39,684 bases of DNA from a bacterium (GTDB lineage Bacteria; Zhuqueibacterota; QNDG01). The notes beneath the pieces are model-generated. The model searched no databases. It was not told where the DNA came from and saw only the letters and a program-made list of their open reading frames with translations. Where the stretch lies: contig JAGGVB010000220.1 of the NCBI GenBank assembly GCA_021158245.1, positions 1 to 39,684 on the forward strand. Reading direction: 5' to 3'. Shown piece by piece: positions 1 through 9,521 of this stretch; the first letter of the stretch is position 1, and every line of letters starts with the position of its first letter. Position numbers and translations under genes: made by a program.

Positions 1-281
1 ACACGAAGTTTGAAGGTCAGGTATATGTACTTAAGAAAGAAGAAGGCGGACGTCATACACCGTTTTTCCCTGGATACCGTCCACAGTTTTTCTTCCGTAC
101 AACAGATGTAACCGGATCAATTGAACTTCCCGAGGGAGTAGAGATGGTAATGCCCGGAGACAACATCAACATGAAAGTAGAGCTGATTGAGCCCATAGCA
201 ATGGAAGAGGGGCTTCGGTTTGCAATCCGTGAAGGCGGACGTACTGTTGGTGCAGGTGTTGTCGGGAAAATTATAGAATAA
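1..281 (+). CDS. tuf: Elongation factor Tu, C-terminal part (5' truncated by window edge)
   Basis: EF-Tu carries aminoacyl-tRNA to the ribosome as a GTP complex. Only the last 92 codons are present, read from base 3 and ending at TAA 279-281. They cover domain 3, with the family-typical stretches [24 protein letters not shown], recognisable at bases 45-115, and the ending [12 protein letters not shown]. The GTPase domain lies outside the window. It sits 35 bases upstream of rpsJ, the usual place for tuf at the head of the S10 cluster, so it is probably co-transcribed with it. The identification is certain; nothing can be said about its start or promoter. Confidence 0.97.
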   Translation, partial: TKFEGQVYVLKKEEGGRHTPFFPGYRPQFFFRTTDVTGSIELPEGVEMVMPGDNINMKVELIEPIAMEEGLRFAIREGGRTVGAGVVGKIIE

Positions 282-316
282 GATTTAAGTTAAAGTGATA
301 GAGGAGTAAATAAATC

Positions 317-625
317 GTGGCTGGTCAAACAATTCGCATCAAATTAAAAGCGTATGATCATAATCTCATAGATAAGTCAACTGAGAGAATTGTGAAAACC
401 GCAAAAACCACAGGAGCGGCAATCTCCGGACCGATTCCTCTGCCAACGCAGAAGACTATTTATACGGTTTTGAGATCACCGCACGTGGATAAGAAATCAA
501 GAGAACAGTTTGAGACGAGAATTCATAAGCGGCTTATAGATATTCTGAATGCATCACCTAAAACTGTTGATGCGTTAATGAAGCTTGAATTGCCGGCCGG
601 AGTCGATGTCGAAATAAAAGTATGA
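317..625 (+). CDS. rpsJ: 30S ribosomal protein S10
   Basis: S10 is a small-subunit protein of the 30S head that also serves in NusB-S10 antitermination in many bacteria. The 102-residue product has the standard length and the motifs [10 protein letters not shown] at the N-terminus and GPIPLPT near residue 39. The start is GTG at 317, ten bases after the Shine-Dalgarno sequence GAGGAG (301-306); no ATG in frame is near. It is the first gene of the S10 block and follows tuf. An unrelated antisense frame across its 3' end (523-720) is a shadow. Confidence 0.97.
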   Translation: MAGQTIRIKLKAYDHNLIDKSTERIVKTAKTTGAAISGPIPLPTQKTIYTVLRSPHVDKKSREQFETRIHKRLIDILNASPKTVDALMKLELPAGVDVEIKV

Positions 626-647
626 GATTGTACAGGGATAACGTGAA

Positions 648-1262
648 ATGAGTGGTATTTTAGGGAAAAAAATTGGCATGACGCGTTTTTTTGATGAGTC
701 TGGCCGTTCAGTGTCAGCAACTCTCATTGAAGCGGGGCCATGCCCTGTAGTACAGGTAAAGACGAAAGAACAAGATGGTTACAGTGCTGTTCAGCTGGGT
801 TTTATCGAGCAGAAGGTTAAGCGGATAAATAAACCCAAATTGGGCCATTTTAAAAAGACTGATATTCCACCTCATAGAGTTCTTCGTGAATTTCGTGATT
901 TTGAGCTTGATGTCAAAGAAGGCGATAAGGTCAATGTAGATATCTTTAATGTAGGGCAGAAAGTGAAGATTACGGGAGTATCAAAGGGAGGCGGATTTGC
1001 CGGTGTTATGAAACGTCATGGTTTCAGCGGCGGCCCAAAATCGCACGGACAGTCGGACAGATTGCGAGCACCCGGTTCTATTGGACAGTCTGCGACCCCG
1101 AAACGGGTTATTAAGGGCATGAAAATGGCCGGACGTCGAGGGGGTAAACAGATTACTCTCAGGAACCTTGAAATCCTCAAAGTCATCCCCGACAGAAATC
1201 TCATCCTTGTCAAGGGTGGAGTCCCGGGTGCAAGAAACAGTATTTTGGAGATTCGGAATTAG
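648..1262 (+). CDS. rplC: 50S ribosomal protein L3
   Basis: L3 binds 23S rRNA early in 50S assembly and reaches the peptidyl-transferase region. The 204-residue protein opens with GILGKKIGMTRFF, has the central loop FAGVMKRHGFSGGPKSHG (near residue 115-135) that contacts the catalytic centre, and the GSIGQSATPKRV segment after it. ATG at 648 lies 22 bases after rpsJ with only a weak purine run (AGGGA) before it. It belongs to the same transcript as rpsJ and rplD. No oddities seen. Confidence 0.97.
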   Translation: MSGILGKKIGMTRFFDESGRSVSATLIEAGPCPVVQVKTKEQDGYSAVQLGFIEQKVKRINKPKLGHFKKTDIPPHRVLREFRDFELDVKEGDKVNVDIFNVGQKVKITGVSKGGGFAGVMKRHGFSGGPKSHGQSDRLRAPGSIGQSATPKRVIKGMKMAGRRGGKQITLRNLEILKVIPDRNLILVKGGVPGARNSILEIRN

Positions 1263-1285
1263 GGAAACAGCGAATAGGTGGTAGT

Positions 1286-1915
1286 GTGAAACTCGACGTA
1301 TATAAAATAGACGGTACCAAATCTGGTGAGCAGATAGAGCTCAACAGTAAAGTGTTCGGTATTGAACCAAATGATCATGCTATTTGGCAGGCAGTAACAA
1401 CCGAAGCATCTAATAAGAGGCTTGGGCTTTCAGCCACCAAAAACAGAGCATTGGTGAATGGCGGCGGTAAAAAACCCTGGAAACAAAAAGGGAGAGGTAC
1501 AGCGAGAGCAGGAACAATCCGTTCACCTTTGTGGGTCGGAGGAGGAAGAATTTTCGGGCCTGTTCCGCACACATATAAAAAAGCTTTGCCTAAAAAAGCA
1601 AAAAGGCTTGCAAAGTGCTCAGCTCTGTCGCATAAGACAAAAGAAAACAATATAATAGCAATTGAGGATTTTTCTTTTGATGCGCCAAAAACGAAAGATA
1701 TGTTCCTGATCCTGGACAAGCTGAACATGGAAGATAAGAAAGTGTTGTTATTGATTAATGAGACTGATAATAATGTGTATTTGTCCGGTCGGAATATAGC
1801 AAAATTTTATGTGAAAAGGGCAGCAGAGTTTTCTACATATGATGTTGTAAAAGCTGAAACTGTCCTGGTTCAAAAGAGTGCTATTCAAAAGTTAAATGAG
1901 GGCCTAAGCAAGTGA
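1286..1915 (+). CDS. rplD: 50S ribosomal protein L4
   Basis: L4 is an assembly protein of the 50S subunit whose loop lines the exit tunnel; in some bacteria it also represses the S10 operon. The 209-residue product contains the tunnel-loop signature [25 protein letters not shown] (residues about 65-90) and the [14 protein letters not shown] segment. It starts with GTG at 1286 and its TGA overlaps the rplW GTG by four bases, indicating translational coupling. Whether autogenous control by L4 exists here cannot be seen, because the leader lies upstream of the window. Confidence 0.97.
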   Translation: MKLDVYKIDGTKSGEQIELNSKVFGIEPNDHAIWQAVTTEASNKRLGLSATKNRALVNGGGKKPWKQKGRGTARAGTIRSPLWVGGGRIFGPVPHTYKKALPKKAKRLAKCSALSHKTKENNIIAIEDFSFDAPKTKDMFLILDKLNMEDKKVLLLINETDNNVYLSGRNIAKFYVKRAAEFSTYDVVKAETVLVQKSAIQKLNEGLSK

Positions 1916-2202
1916 AGTTGAACAGGAAAGTAATTATTCATCCCCTTGTAACTGAGAAAATATCAGAGTTGCAGGAAACAGAGAACAAAGTAGCATTTGT
2001 TGTTGACCGTAAGGCAAACAAAATCGAAATTAAGACAGCTGTTGAAAAAGGCTACAATGTTAAGGTTAAGAAAGTTGCAACAATGAATTTTATGGGGAAG
2101 CTGAAAAAGCAGGGAAGATTTGAGGGAAGACGGTCGAATTGGAAAAAGGCTGTTGTTACTTTACACGAAGGATTTACCATAGACTTTTTTGAGGGTACTT
2201 AA
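1912..2202 (+). CDS. rplW: 50S ribosomal protein L23
   Basis: L23 sits at the peptide exit tunnel and docks trigger factor and SRP. The 96-residue protein has the family start [11 protein letters not shown] and the conserved [20 protein letters not shown] region (residues about 28-47). The GTG start at 1912 overlaps the end of rplD (GTGA). Three bases separate it from rplB. The length is ordinary for a bacterial L23. Confidence 0.96.
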   Translation: MKLNRKVIIHPLVTEKISELQETENKVAFVVDRKANKIEIKTAVEKGYNVKVKKVATMNFMGKLKKQGRFEGRRSNWKKAVVTLHEGFTIDFFEGT

Positions 2203-2205
2203 GAT

Positions 2206-3033
2206 ATGCCAGTAAAGAGTTTTAGACCCAGAACACCGTCGCAACGGTATAAAACCGTATCGACGTTTGAGGAAATTACAAAAGAAAAGCCGGAAAAATC
2301 TCTTGTAAGATCGAAAAAACAAAAATCCGGACGTAACAATTTAGGGCGTGTTACAATGCGCCGCCGCGGCGGCGGGCATAAACGTCTTTATCGAGTAATA
2401 GATTTTAAGAGGAATAAGGACAATATACCTGCAAAAGTAGCTGCAATAGAATATGATCCTAACAGAACAGGAAGAATTGCACTGCTTTTTTATGCGGATG
2501 GTGAGAAGAGATATATCATTGCTCCAAGAGGGTTAAATGTCGGTGATACTGTGCTATCAGGGGATAATGCAACTGTAAGTGTAGGAAATATGCTTCCGCT
2601 TGATAAAATTCCCTTTGGTACTGATATTCACAATATCGAACTCTATCCAAACGGCGGAGGAAAGCTTGTACGCGGAGCAGGAACATCTGCTAAGTTGATG
2701 GCAAGAGAAGGTAAATATGCCCTCATAAAACTGCCATCAGGAGAGGTGAGGATGATTCTTTCCAGGTGCAGGGCTACTGTCGGGCAGGTTGGTAATGAAG
2801 ATCACGTCAATATTTCTATAGGTAAGGCAGGGCGTTCAAGATGGCTTGGAAAACGTCCGAAGGTAAGAGGGGTCGTAATGAATCCCATTGACCATCCCAT
2901 GGGTGGAGGTGAAGGAAAATCATCGGGTGGACGTCATCCGACTACACCGTGGGGTAAGATGACAAAAGGTCTCAAAACCCGTAAAAAGGGTAAGAAATCT
3001 GATAAGTACATCGTTAAAAAACGTAGAGGATAA
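2206..3033 (+). CDS. rplB: 50S ribosomal protein L2
   Basis: L2 is a primary 23S rRNA binder required for subunit joining and peptidyl-transferase activity. The 275-residue protein carries the RNA-binding core [19 protein letters not shown] (near residue 43-61) and the C-terminal signature [16 protein letters not shown] with its conserved histidine (near residue 230), then a basic tail. ATG at 2206 comes three bases after rplW. The length matches the family. Confidence 0.97.
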   Translation: MPVKSFRPRTPSQRYKTVSTFEEITKEKPEKSLVRSKKQKSGRNNLGRVTMRRRGGGHKRLYRVIDFKRNKDNIPAKVAAIEYDPNRTGRIALLFYADGEKRYIIAPRGLNVGDTVLSGDNATVSVGNMLPLDKIPFGTDIHNIELYPNGGGKLVRGAGTSAKLMAREGKYALIKLPSGEVRMILSRCRATVGQVGNEDHVNISIGKAGRSRWLGKRPKVRGVVMNPIDHPMGGGEGKSSGGRHPTTPWGKMTKGLKTRKKGKKSDKYIVKKRRG

Positions 3034-3044
3034 AGGAAGCAGGA

Positions 3045-3320
3045 ATGGCTCGTTCCATCAAAAAAGGTCCGTATGTCGATCAAAAGTTAGTTATGAAGAT
3101 TGATAAGCTTAATCAGTCAAATACCAAGAAGGTAGTGAAAACATGGGCAAGAAGAAGTATGATTCCCCCTGAATTTGTAGGGCATACAATTGCCATACAT
3201 AATGGCAAGAAATTTATACCGGTTTTTATTACTGAAAATATGGTGGGTCATAAATTGGGTGAGTTCTCTCCCACAAGGACTTTCAGAACCCACAGCAATA
3301 AAAAGGCTGATAAGAGATAG
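3045..3320 (+). CDS. rpsS: 30S ribosomal protein S19
   Basis: S19 forms the S13-S19 head complex of the 30S subunit near the A-site tRNA. The 91-residue product begins [11 protein letters not shown] and contains the family segment [21 protein letters not shown], then [13 protein letters not shown]. It starts at ATG 3045, preceded by AAAGGAAG. The spacing to rplV is 41 bases. No anomalies. Confidence 0.97.
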   Translation: MARSIKKGPYVDQKLVMKIDKLNQSNTKKVVKTWARRSMIPPEFVGHTIAIHNGKKFIPVFITENMVGHKLGEFSPTRTFRTHSNKKADKR

Positions 3321-3361
3321 TAGAACAATACTATGAGTATCAAAGAGAGTGAGATTCTGTA

Positions 3362-3715
3362 ATGGAAGCAAAAGCTGTTGCAAGGTATATTAGAATGTCT
3401 CCGAGAAAGGTCAGGTTAGTAGCAGATCTTGTCAGGGATAAGTCTGTGGGAGAAGCACTTAACCTTCTGCATTTTACTCAGAAGAGAAGCGCTCTGCCTG
3501 TTGAAAAACTTCTTCGTTCTGCCGTATCTAATATGATGAACAAAGAAGAGGCTTCTAAATTAGAGCCTGAAGATTTGTATATTAAAGAAATATTTGTAGA
3601 CGAGGGCCCTATGATGAAAAGATTCAGACCTAGGGCTATGGGTAGGGCTACCATGATTAGAAAACGTTTTGCGCATATTACAATTGTGGTTTCAGACGCA
3701 CCTGCAAAAGAATAA
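3362..3715 (+). CDS. rplV: 50S ribosomal protein L22
   Basis: L22 spans the 50S subunit and its beta-hairpin lines the exit tunnel, the site of many macrolide-resistance changes. The 117-residue protein has [20 protein letters not shown] at the N-terminus and the hairpin segment ending in [17 protein letters not shown] (near residue 90-107). ATG is at 3362. It lies between rpsS and rpsC as in the canonical S10 order. Confidence 0.97.
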   Translation: MEAKAVARYIRMSPRKVRLVADLVRDKSVGEALNLLHFTQKRSALPVEKLLRSAVSNMMNKEEASKLEPEDLYIKEIFVDEGPMMKRFRPRAMGRATMIRKRFAHITIVVSDAPAKE

Positions 3716-3730
3716 TGGAGGATAAGTTTT

Positions 3731-4354
3731 TTGGGACAGAAGGTACATCCAATCGGGTTGAGACTCGGCATTAATAAATCATGGAAATCTCTGTGGTTTG
3801 ATGAAAAAAACTTTGCAAAAAAACTTCATGAAGATCTTATGCTTCGGAAGTATATAAGAAAGCGTATGCCTAATGCCGGGATATCAAATATTGAGATTAA
3901 GAGGACGCCAAAAAGAATTACACTAACAATCCATACATCCCGCCCGGGTATTGTTATCGGGAAAAAGGGTTCGGAAGTTGATAAACTGAAAGAAGAGCTT
4001 CAGAAGATTACTTCCCAGAATGTTCAGGTTAATATTCATGAGATAAAACGCCCTGAACTGGATGCATATCTTGTTGCTGAAAATGTTGTGCGTCAGCTTG
4101 AATCCAAAATATCTTTCCGCAGAGCAATGAAACGTGCAATTACATCAACAATGCGAATGGGTGCTGAAGGTGTGAGAATACGCTGCTCAGGCAGGCTTGG
4201 TGGTGCTGAGATGGCAAGGGTGGAGCAGTACAGAGAAGGAAGAATTCCTCTGCACACCCTACGGGCAGATATTGATTATGCACAGATCGAAGCACATACT
4301 ACGTACGGAATAATCGGCGTTAAGGTTTGGATATGCAAAGGTGAAATAGTTTGA
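3731..4354 (+). CDS. rpsC: 30S ribosomal protein S3
   Basis: S3 lies at the mRNA entry channel and contributes to helicase activity. The 207-residue product starts [12 protein letters not shown], has the KH-domain signature [15 protein letters not shown] (near residue 72-86) and the C-terminal [20 protein letters not shown]. The start is TTG at 3731, supported by GGAGG at 3717-3721 and by the invariant [10 protein letters not shown]-terminus. It lacks the long acidic tail found in some lineages. A 65-base gap follows before rplP. Confidence 0.97.
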   Translation: MGQKVHPIGLRLGINKSWKSLWFDEKNFAKKLHEDLMLRKYIRKRMPNAGISNIEIKRTPKRITLTIHTSRPGIVIGKKGSEVDKLKEELQKITSQNVQVNIHEIKRPELDAYLVAENVVRQLESKISFRRAMKRAITSTMRMGAEGVRIRCSGRLGGAEMARVEQYREGRIPLHTLRADIDYAQIEAHTTYGIIGVKVWICKGEIV

Positions 4355-4419
4355 AATCATTAGCTTGTGTGATTAGTTGTACTTGATGATTCAATGAGAT
4401 TGATGAGGAGTATATAGTT

Positions 4420-4845
4420 ATGTTAATGCCGTCAAAGGTGAAATGGAGAAAACCACAACGCGGCCGAATGAGAGGAAAAGCTTACAGAGGTTCCAAGATT
4501 TCTTTCGGTACTTATGGTTTAAAGGCACAACAGCCGGGCTGGCTTACAAGCAGGCAGATTGAGGCTGCACGTGTTGCAATGACCAGGCATATAAAGCGTG
4601 GCGGTAAATTGTGGATAAGAGTGTTCCCGGATAAACCTGTTACCACTAAACCAGCAGAAACGCGTATGGGAAAAGGAAAAGGTGCACCGGAATTTTGGGT
4701 TGCTGTAATAAAGCCAGGTAGAATTCTATTTGAACTTGAGGGTGTACCGTTCAATACAGCAAAGGAGGCTTTACGACTTGCCTCGTATAAGTTGCCGTTA
4801 AAAACAAAGTTTGTTTCTACAATAAAAGAGGGGGACGAGTCGTGA
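4420..4845 (+). CDS. rplP: 50S ribosomal protein L16
   Basis: L16 organises the A-site tRNA elbow region of the 50S subunit. The 141-residue product has the N-terminus [18 protein letters not shown], the FGTYGLKA segment and [15 protein letters not shown] (near residue 86-100). ATG at 4420 is preceded by GAGGAG. The 65 bases between rpsC and this gene show no clear promoter or hairpin. Its stop overlaps the rpmC GTG. Confidence 0.97.
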   Translation: MLMPSKVKWRKPQRGRMRGKAYRGSKISFGTYGLKAQQPGWLTSRQIEAARVAMTRHIKRGGKLWIRVFPDKPVTTKPAETRMGKGKGAPEFWVAVIKPGRILFELEGVPFNTAKEALRLASYKLPLKTKFVSTIKEGDES

Positions 4846-5063
4846 TAAAGATGGACGAGATCCGGCAGATGCCTCTTGAGGAAATTAAGATTCGTTTGGA
4901 GGACACTGAAGAGGAGCTTTCAAATCTTCAATTTCAGCTTGCGCTTCATCAGTTGGATAATCCTCTTAAGGTTCGTAATTTGAGAAGGGATGTTGCTCGG
5001 CTGAGGACAGTTATCAGAGAGTATGAACTGGGACTTCGAATTGACAAGAAGCCTCAGGGCTGA
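4842..5063 (+). CDS. rpmC: 50S ribosomal protein L29
   Basis: L29 is a small two-helix protein beside L23 at the tunnel exit. The 73-residue product has the hallmark [26 protein letters not shown], at residues about 28-53. The GTG start at 4842 overlaps the rplP stop (GTGA) and has the Shine-Dalgarno run GAGGGGG seven bases upstream; the ATG at 4851 has none, so GTG is preferred. The last codons run into the rpsQ ribosome binding site. Confidence 0.95.
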   Translation: MIKMDEIRQMPLEEIKIRLEDTEEELSNLQFQLALHQLDNPLKVRNLRRDVARLRTVIREYELGLRIDKKPQG

Positions 5064-5073
5064 GGAGAAGGGT

Positions 5074-5331
5074 ATGACCGGAAGATCACAGAGAAAGACA
5101 TTTGTAGGTAAAGTTGTAAGTAATAAGATGGATAAAAGTGTTACGGTAGAGGTAGTAAGGCGATTCCGCCATCCTCTATACGGTAAATTAGTTACAAAAA
5201 CAGCTAAGTTTATGGCTCATGATGAAGAGAATCAGTGTACAATCGGAGACACTGTACAAATAGCTGAAACGCGTCCGCTTAGTAAAAAGAAGCGGTGGCG
5301 TCTGGTGAAAATTATTAAAAAGGCACAATAA
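5074..5331 (+). CDS. rpsQ: 30S ribosomal protein S17
   Basis: S17 is an OB-fold primary binder of 16S rRNA in the 30S body. From ATG 5074 the product has 85 residues, with [18 protein letters not shown] near the start and the segment [11 protein letters not shown] near residue 66-76. A longer frame opens at 5023 inside rpmC, but ATG 5074 has the strong site GAGGAGAAGG immediately upstream and gives the family length, so it is taken as the real start. It is the last gene of the classical S10 block. Confidence 0.96.
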   Translation: MTGRSQRKTFVGKVVSNKMDKSVTVEVVRRFRHPLYGKLVTKTAKFMAHDEENQCTIGDTVQIAETRPLSKKKRWRLVKIIKKAQ

Positions 5332-5352
5332 GGTTTACGGAGATAATATAGT

Positions 5353-5721
5353 ATGATTCAACAATATACACGATTAAATGTTGCCGATAATACCGGAGCC
5401 AAGAAAGTTCAGTGTATTAAAGTGCTGGGGGGATCAAAACGGCGTTACGGATCTGTAGGCGATATAATAGTAGTATCGGTTAAAAGTGCTATCCCCGGCG
5501 GTACTGTGAAAAAAGGTGAAATCAGCAAGGCAGTCATCGTCAGGACCAAAAAAGAAATTAACAGGAATGACGGAACTTATTTACGGTTTGATGATAATGC
5601 AGTGGTTTTGATCAATGATCAGGGTGAGCCGAAGGGAACGAGAATATTTGGGCCGGTGGCAAGAGAATTACGTGAGAAACAGTTTATGAAGATTGTTTCA
5701 TTGTCACCTGAAGTACTTTAA
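5353..5721 (+). CDS. rplN: 50S ribosomal protein L14
   Basis: L14 lies at the subunit interface, bridging to 16S rRNA, and is the docking site of the silencing factor RsfS. The 122-residue product has the standard length and sequence: [20 protein letters not shown] at the start, [19 protein letters not shown] near residue 50, and [14 protein letters not shown] near the end. It opens the spc block but is separated from rpsQ by only 21 bases, so no new promoter is apparent. Confidence 0.97.
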   Translation: MIQQYTRLNVADNTGAKKVQCIKVLGGSKRRYGSVGDIIVVSVKSAIPGGTVKKGEISKAVIVRTKKEINRNDGTYLRFDDNAVVLINDQGEPKGTRIFGPVARELREKQFMKIVSLSPEVL

Positions 5722-5742
5722 TTGGTGAGTGGAGTCAGCAGA

Positions 5743-6063
5743 ATGAAAATTGTTAAAGGTGATACAGTGCTGGTAACAGCCGGTAACCACAAAGGGCAGC
5801 AAGGCAAGGTGCTAAAGGTTTTTCCAAAAGATAACAAGGTTATTGTAGAAGGAATAAATTTTATAAAAAGGCATACAAGGCCTACGCCGAAAAATCAGCA
5901 GGGCGGTATCCTTGAGAAAGAAGCACCGATTCATAGTTCTAACTTAATGGTTGTTTGCCCAAAATGTAATACACCTACACGAATAGGCCGTAAGGTTCTT
6001 GATGATGGACGACGTGTGAGGATTTGTAATAATTGCGGAGAGATGTTAACTAATACTGCATAG
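5743..6063 (+). CDS. rplX: 50S ribosomal protein L24, zinc-ribbon form
   Basis: L24 is one of two initiators of 50S assembly. From ATG 5743 it has 106 residues: a KOW domain (KIVKGDTVLVTAGNHKGQQG), the RHTRPTPKNQQGGI segment, and a C-terminal CxxC pair at residues 72/75 and 95/98 that forms a likely zinc ribbon. A TTG-initiated frame begins at 5722, directly after rplN, but the ATG has GGAG eight bases upstream and the family N-terminus, so 5743 is preferred. The cysteine form is common in bacteria but not universal. Confidence 0.95.
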   Translation: MKIVKGDTVLVTAGNHKGQQGKVLKVFPKDNKVIVEGINFIKRHTRPTPKNQQGGILEKEAPIHSSNLMVVCPKCNTPTRIGRKVLDDGRRVRICNNCGEMLTNTA

Positions 6064-6090
6064 AGGTACTATAAAGGAGAGTTTGAATAG

Positions 6091-6660
6091 ATGGCTAAAC
6101 AAGGTAAGTCAAAAGTTCCGCGGCTTTTTGAGAAATATAAAAATGAGATAGTGCCGCAGCTGCAGAAAAAATTTGGCTATAAAAATATTATGCAGGCACC
6201 AAGGATAAAAAAGATAGCTTTAAATATAGGTGTCGGTGAAGGCCCGCAGGATCAAAAGCTTATTGATGCAGCAGTTGATGATCTGACTACTATTACAGGG
6301 CAGAAGGCTGTAGTTACAAGGGCAAAAAAAGCTATTTCCAATTTTAAGATCAGGCAGGGTTATCCTATCGGATGCCGTGTGACTTTACGAAGAGAGAGAA
6401 TGTACGAATTTTTGGACAGGCTTTTAAATGTCGCGCTTCCTCGAGTTCGTGACTTCAGGGGTGTAAGCGACAGCGGGTTTGACGGCAGAGGGAATTATAC
6501 TCTCGGAATTAAAGAGCAGATTATTTTTCCTGAAATAACCCATGATAAGGTTGTCAAGATCGGCGGAATGAATATTACTATGGTAACAACTGCCAGGACA
6601 GACGAAGAGGCTTATGAATTATTAAAAGAATTTGGGATGCCTTTCAGGAAAAAGGCATAG
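6091..6660 (+). CDS. rplE: 50S ribosomal protein L5
   Basis: L5 binds 5S rRNA and contacts P-site tRNA in the central protuberance. The 189-residue product contains [11 protein letters not shown] (near residue 44-54), [23 protein letters not shown] and [21 protein letters not shown], all typical. ATG 6091 follows AAAGGAGAG. The N-terminal extension [16 protein letters not shown] is slightly longer than in E. coli, a common variation. Confidence 0.97.
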   Translation: MAKQGKSKVPRLFEKYKNEIVPQLQKKFGYKNIMQAPRIKKIALNIGVGEGPQDQKLIDAAVDDLTTITGQKAVVTRAKKAISNFKIRQGYPIGCRVTLRRERMYEFLDRLLNVALPRVRDFRGVSDSGFDGRGNYTLGIKEQIIFPEITHDKVVKIGGMNITMVTTARTDEEAYELLKEFGMPFRKKA

Positions 6661-6685
6661 CAAACTATAAAGTTAGGAGTCAGAG

Positions 6686-6871
6686 GTGGCAAAAAAAGCA
6701 CTTATCGCAAAGTCAAATAAACCTCAAAAGTTTAAAGTCAGAGAGTACAACAGGTGCAGCCGATGCGGCCGATCCAGAGGATATTTAAGGAAATTTGATC
6801 TTTGCCGTATTTGTTTCCGTGAGCTGGCGTCTTCGGGTGAAATACCGGGAGTACGTAAAGCGAGTTGGTAA
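6686..6871 (+). CDS. rpsZ: 30S ribosomal protein S14, short zinc-binding (type Z) form
   Basis: S14 is a 30S head protein. This 61-residue copy is the short zinc-bearing paralogue, with Cys24-x2-Cys27 and Cys40-x2-Cys43 as ligands. The start is GTG at 6686 with AGGAG seven to eleven bases upstream. Genomes with this C+ form may also encode a zinc-free copy induced under zinc starvation, which is not present in this window. It keeps its usual place between rplE and rpsH. Confidence 0.96.
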   Translation: MAKKALIAKSNKPQKFKVREYNRCSRCGRSRGYLRKFDLCRICFRELASSGEIPGVRKASW

Positions 6872-6906
6872 ATTAATGTTATGATTGTTTTTTTAGGAGT
6901 AAGTGT

Positions 6907-7305
6907 ATGTCAATGACAGATCCGATTGCTGATTATTTAACCCGCATCCGTAATGCTTTGAGGGTGCAGAAAAACAAAGTTGATATCCCTGCTTCACGTG
7001 TATTAAAAGGTATAAGCAGTATTCTTCTTGAAGAGGGTTTTATTAAAAATTTTACGGAGATTGATGACGATAAGCAGGGTATTATTCGTATTTACCTTAA
7101 ATATGACAATAATAAGGTAAGTGCAATTACGGGAATTAAAAGAATAAGCACCCCTGGATACAGACAGTATGCCAATGTAAATAAGATTCCCAGAATAATG
7201 AATGGCCTGGGTATTGCTATTCTGTCCACGTCTAAGGGAATTTTGACTGACCGTCAGGCAAAAAAAGAGAACATAGGCGGTGAAGTCCTTTGTGGTATTT
7301 GGTAA
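6907..7305 (+). CDS. rpsH: 30S ribosomal protein S8
   Basis: S8 is a central 30S assembly protein and, in enterobacteria, the translational repressor of the spc operon. The 132-residue protein has [14 protein letters not shown] at the start and the C-terminal signature [34 protein letters not shown] 6907 lies downstream of TTTTTAGGAG; a second ATG two codons later is possible. An S8-binding hairpin like that of E. coli was not identified near rplE. Confidence 0.97.
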   Translation: MSMTDPIADYLTRIRNALRVQKNKVDIPASRVLKGISSILLEEGFIKNFTEIDDDKQGIIRIYLKYDNNKVSAITGIKRISTPGYRQYANVNKIPRIMNGLGIAILSTSKGILTDRQAKKENIGGEVLCGIW

Positions 7306-7335
7306 AAAGTAATTTAAGTATAAAAGGAGTGAAGA

Positions 7336-7872
7336 TTGTCTAGAGTAGGGAAACAGCCCATAAATATACCGGCCGGACTGGAAATTGAGCAGAAGGGTGA
7401 TGTGCTCATTGTTAAGGGGCAAAAAGGGCAGCTTGAAGAGAAAATCCATCCTGACATGAAAATTGTCATAAAAGATGGAGTATTAACTGTTGAACGCCCG
7501 GATGACGGACGTTTTCACAGGTCTCTGCATGGGTTAACCAGATCATTGATAAATAATATGGTTGTCGGGCTTACCGAAGGCTTTGCGAAATCACTTGAAA
7601 TTGTAGGTGTCGGATACAGGGCAGAGCTAAAGGGGAAGGTGCTTGTACTATTGCTTGGATATTCTCACCCAATCTATTTTATACCGCCTGACGGAATTAC
7701 GATTGAAGTATCTGCTCCTACAAAATTAAGCGTCAAAGGGGTTGATAAACAACTGGTAGGGCAGGTCGCGGCAAAAATCAGATCTTTTCGTCCGCCTGAG
7801 CCTTATAAGGGCAAGGGTATTCGTTATGAAGGTGAATATGTAAGAAGAAAAGCCGGCAAGGTTAATGTCTAA
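7336..7872 (+). CDS. rplF: 50S ribosomal protein L6
   Basis: L6 sits near the factor-binding stalk of the 50S subunit. The 178-residue product has the N-terminus [13 protein letters not shown] and the C-terminal [29 protein letters not shown]. The TTG start at 7336 follows AAAAGGAG and restores the family N-terminus, so the non-ATG start is well supported. A 51-base gap separates it from rplR. Confidence 0.97.
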   Translation: MSRVGKQPINIPAGLEIEQKGDVLIVKGQKGQLEEKIHPDMKIVIKDGVLTVERPDDGRFHRSLHGLTRSLINNMVVGLTEGFAKSLEIVGVGYRAELKGKVLVLLLGYSHPIYFIPPDGITIEVSAPTKLSVKGVDKQLVGQVAAKIRSFRPPEPYKGKGIRYEGEYVRRKAGKVNV

Positions 7873-7923
7873 ATTGTTTAATAGTAGTAATTGTTTAATT
7901 AGAAGAGCAAAGGTTCTGTAAAT

Positions 7924-8298
7924 ATGAAAATAAAGGTATCCCCCAGAGAGCTGCGCCGCAGGCGGATAAAGAAACATATAAAAAAGAGAGTGACAGGTAC
8001 TCCTGAACGTCCGCGCCTTGTTGTAAGCAGGAGTTTGAAAAATATATATGCTCAGATTATTGACGATGTGAATCAAAAAACACTTCTTGGTATATCGAGC
8101 AATTCAAAATCTCTTGCCGCTCAAATTAAGAAGGCTAAAAGTAAAATTGATGTGGCGGGAATAGTTGGAGAAGAAGCAGCTAAGTTAGCCGTTGATAAAG
8201 ATATCAAGTCTGTTGTGTTTGATAGAAACGGCTATTTGTATCATGGTAGGGTTAAAGCTCTTGCAGATGGTGCACGTAAGGGCGGGCTTAAGTTTTAA
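7924..8298 (+). CDS. rplR: 50S ribosomal protein L18
   Basis: L18 binds 5S rRNA together with L5. The 124-residue product contains RPRLVVSRSLKNIYAQIIDD (near residue 31-50) and the terminal FDRNGYLYHGRVKALADGARKGGLKF. ATG 7924 has only a loose purine run upstream. The order rplF-rplR-rpsE is canonical. Frames overlapping its 3' end on either strand are shadows. Confidence 0.96.
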   Translation: MKIKVSPRELRRRRIKKHIKKRVTGTPERPRLVVSRSLKNIYAQIIDDVNQKTLLGISSNSKSLAAQIKKAKSKIDVAGIVGEEAAKLAVDKDIKSVVFDRNGYLYHGRVKALADGARKGGLKF

Positions 8299-8343
8299 AA
8301 CAGTTAAGTCGGTTTATAACAGAAAAAATCAACGGAGTAAGTT

Positions 8344-8844
8344 TTGGAACGTATTAATCCGAGTGATCTCGATTTAAAGGAAAGGGTCGTTCACATAAAC
8401 CGTGTTGCCAAGGTTGTGAAGGGCGGAAGGCGGTTTAGTTTTAATGCTATTGTAGTTGTAGGCGACGGTAATGGAATAGTTGGAGTGGGTCTTGGAAAAG
8501 CGAGAGAACTGACTTATGCAATCTCAAAAGGTTCTGAGAACGCAAAGAAAAATTTGTTCAGGATTCCCATGGTTAATGGAACAATACCTCATCCGGTAAT
8601 AGGTAAATTTGGTGCAGGCAGGGTACTTTTAAAACCTGCATCACCAGGTACTGGTGTAATTGCAGGCGGGGCAATAAGGGCTGTTGTAGAATCTGCGGGA
8701 ATTCAGGATATCCTGACTAAGTCGCTTGGTTCTGCAAATCCACATAATGTTGTTAAGGCCACGATGGAAGCTTTGCTCCAGTTGAGAGATGCAAGAATGG
8801 TAGCAAAACAACGCGGGAAAAAAGTATACGAAATTTTTGAGTAA
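8344..8844 (+). CDS. rpsE: 30S ribosomal protein S5
   Basis: S5 acts in translational accuracy and mRNA unwinding at the 30S entry site. The 166-residue protein has [23 protein letters not shown], the [20 protein letters not shown] segment and [18 protein letters not shown]. The TTG start at 8344 has CGGAG six bases upstream; no in-frame ATG precedes the conserved core. Length and motifs are ordinary. Confidence 0.97.
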   Translation: MERINPSDLDLKERVVHINRVAKVVKGGRRFSFNAIVVVGDGNGIVGVGLGKARELTYAISKGSENAKKNLFRIPMVNGTIPHPVIGKFGAGRVLLKPASPGTGVIAGGAIRAVVESAGIQDILTKSLGSANPHNVVKATMEALLQLRDARMVAKQRGKKVYEIFE

Positions 8845-8868
8845 TAATTTGAGGATACATGGAGTATT

Positions 8869-9054
8869 ATGGCTAAGCTCAGAATTACACAGATAAAGAG
8901 CGCAATAAGGCGCAACAAGAAGCAGAAAGCGACTATTACGGCGCTTGGGATACATAGGCTGCATCATACTGTTGAACATGATGATACGCCGGTTATACGT
9001 GGGATGATAAGGCGTGTAATCCACCTTGTAGAGGTTGAAGAGATTAAAAGATAG
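8869..9054 (+). CDS. rpmD: 50S ribosomal protein L30
   Basis: L30 is a small 50S protein that some bacteria lack. The 61-residue product begins AKLRITQIKSAI and contains ATITALGIHRLHHTVEHDDTP, the typical second half of the family. ATG 8869 follows ACATGGAG. Its position between rpsE and rplO is canonical. Confidence 0.95.
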   Translation: MAKLRITQIKSAIRRNKKQKATITALGIHRLHHTVEHDDTPVIRGMIRRVIHLVEVEEIKR

Positions 9055-9083
9055 ACACGGGGAAAGCCGAGTAGAGGAGAATT

Positions 9084-9521
9084 ATGGATTTAAGTAGTTT
9101 ACATTATGCTCCCGGTGCCAGAAAAAAGTCCAAACGAGTAGGAAGAGGACAAGGTTCAGGGCTGGGAAAGACTGCTGGCCGTGGAATGAATGGTCAGCGA
9201 TCAAGGAGTGGCTCTAAAAAGCGTTCATGGTTTGAAGGCGGTCAGATGCCTCTTCAACGCAGGGTTCCCAAAAGAGGATTTACCAATATTTTTAAAAAGA
9301 CTTATGAAGTAGTAAATATTGATGATTTAATGCGTATTAAAAAGACAAAAATAGCTCCTGAAGATTTGTTTAAAGCCAGGCTTGTACGTAAAAACAACAG
9401 CAGGGTTAAGATTTTGGGTGATGGAGAGCTGTCTAAGTCAATTGAAGTAAATGCTCATGCATTTAGTGAAAAAGCAGCAAGAAAAATAGAAGAAGCTGGT
9501 GGAAAGGCGATTAGATTATGA
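9084..9521 (+). CDS. rplO: 50S ribosomal protein L15
   Basis: L15 is a late 50S assembly protein. The 145-residue product has the Gly/Arg-rich N-terminal stretch KKSKRVGRGQGSGLGKTAGRG, then the motif FEGGQMPLQRRVPKRGF near residue 51-67. ATG 9084 lies behind AGAGGAGAA. Its stop overlaps the secY ATG in ATGA, a typical translational coupling. Confidence 0.97.
   Translation: MDLSSLHYAPGARKKSKRVGRGQGSGLGKTAGRGMNGQRSRSGSKKRSWFEGGQMPLQRRVPKRGFTNIFKKTYEVVNIDDLMRIKKTKIAPEDLFKARLVRKNNSRVKILGDGELSKSIEVNAHAFSEKAARKIEEAGGKAIRL

Noticed and set aside
4355-4419. A promoter or attenuator in the rpsC-rplP gap
   Set aside because: The 65 bases have no convincing -35/-10 pair or stable hairpin; the gap is probably neutral spacing in the long operon.
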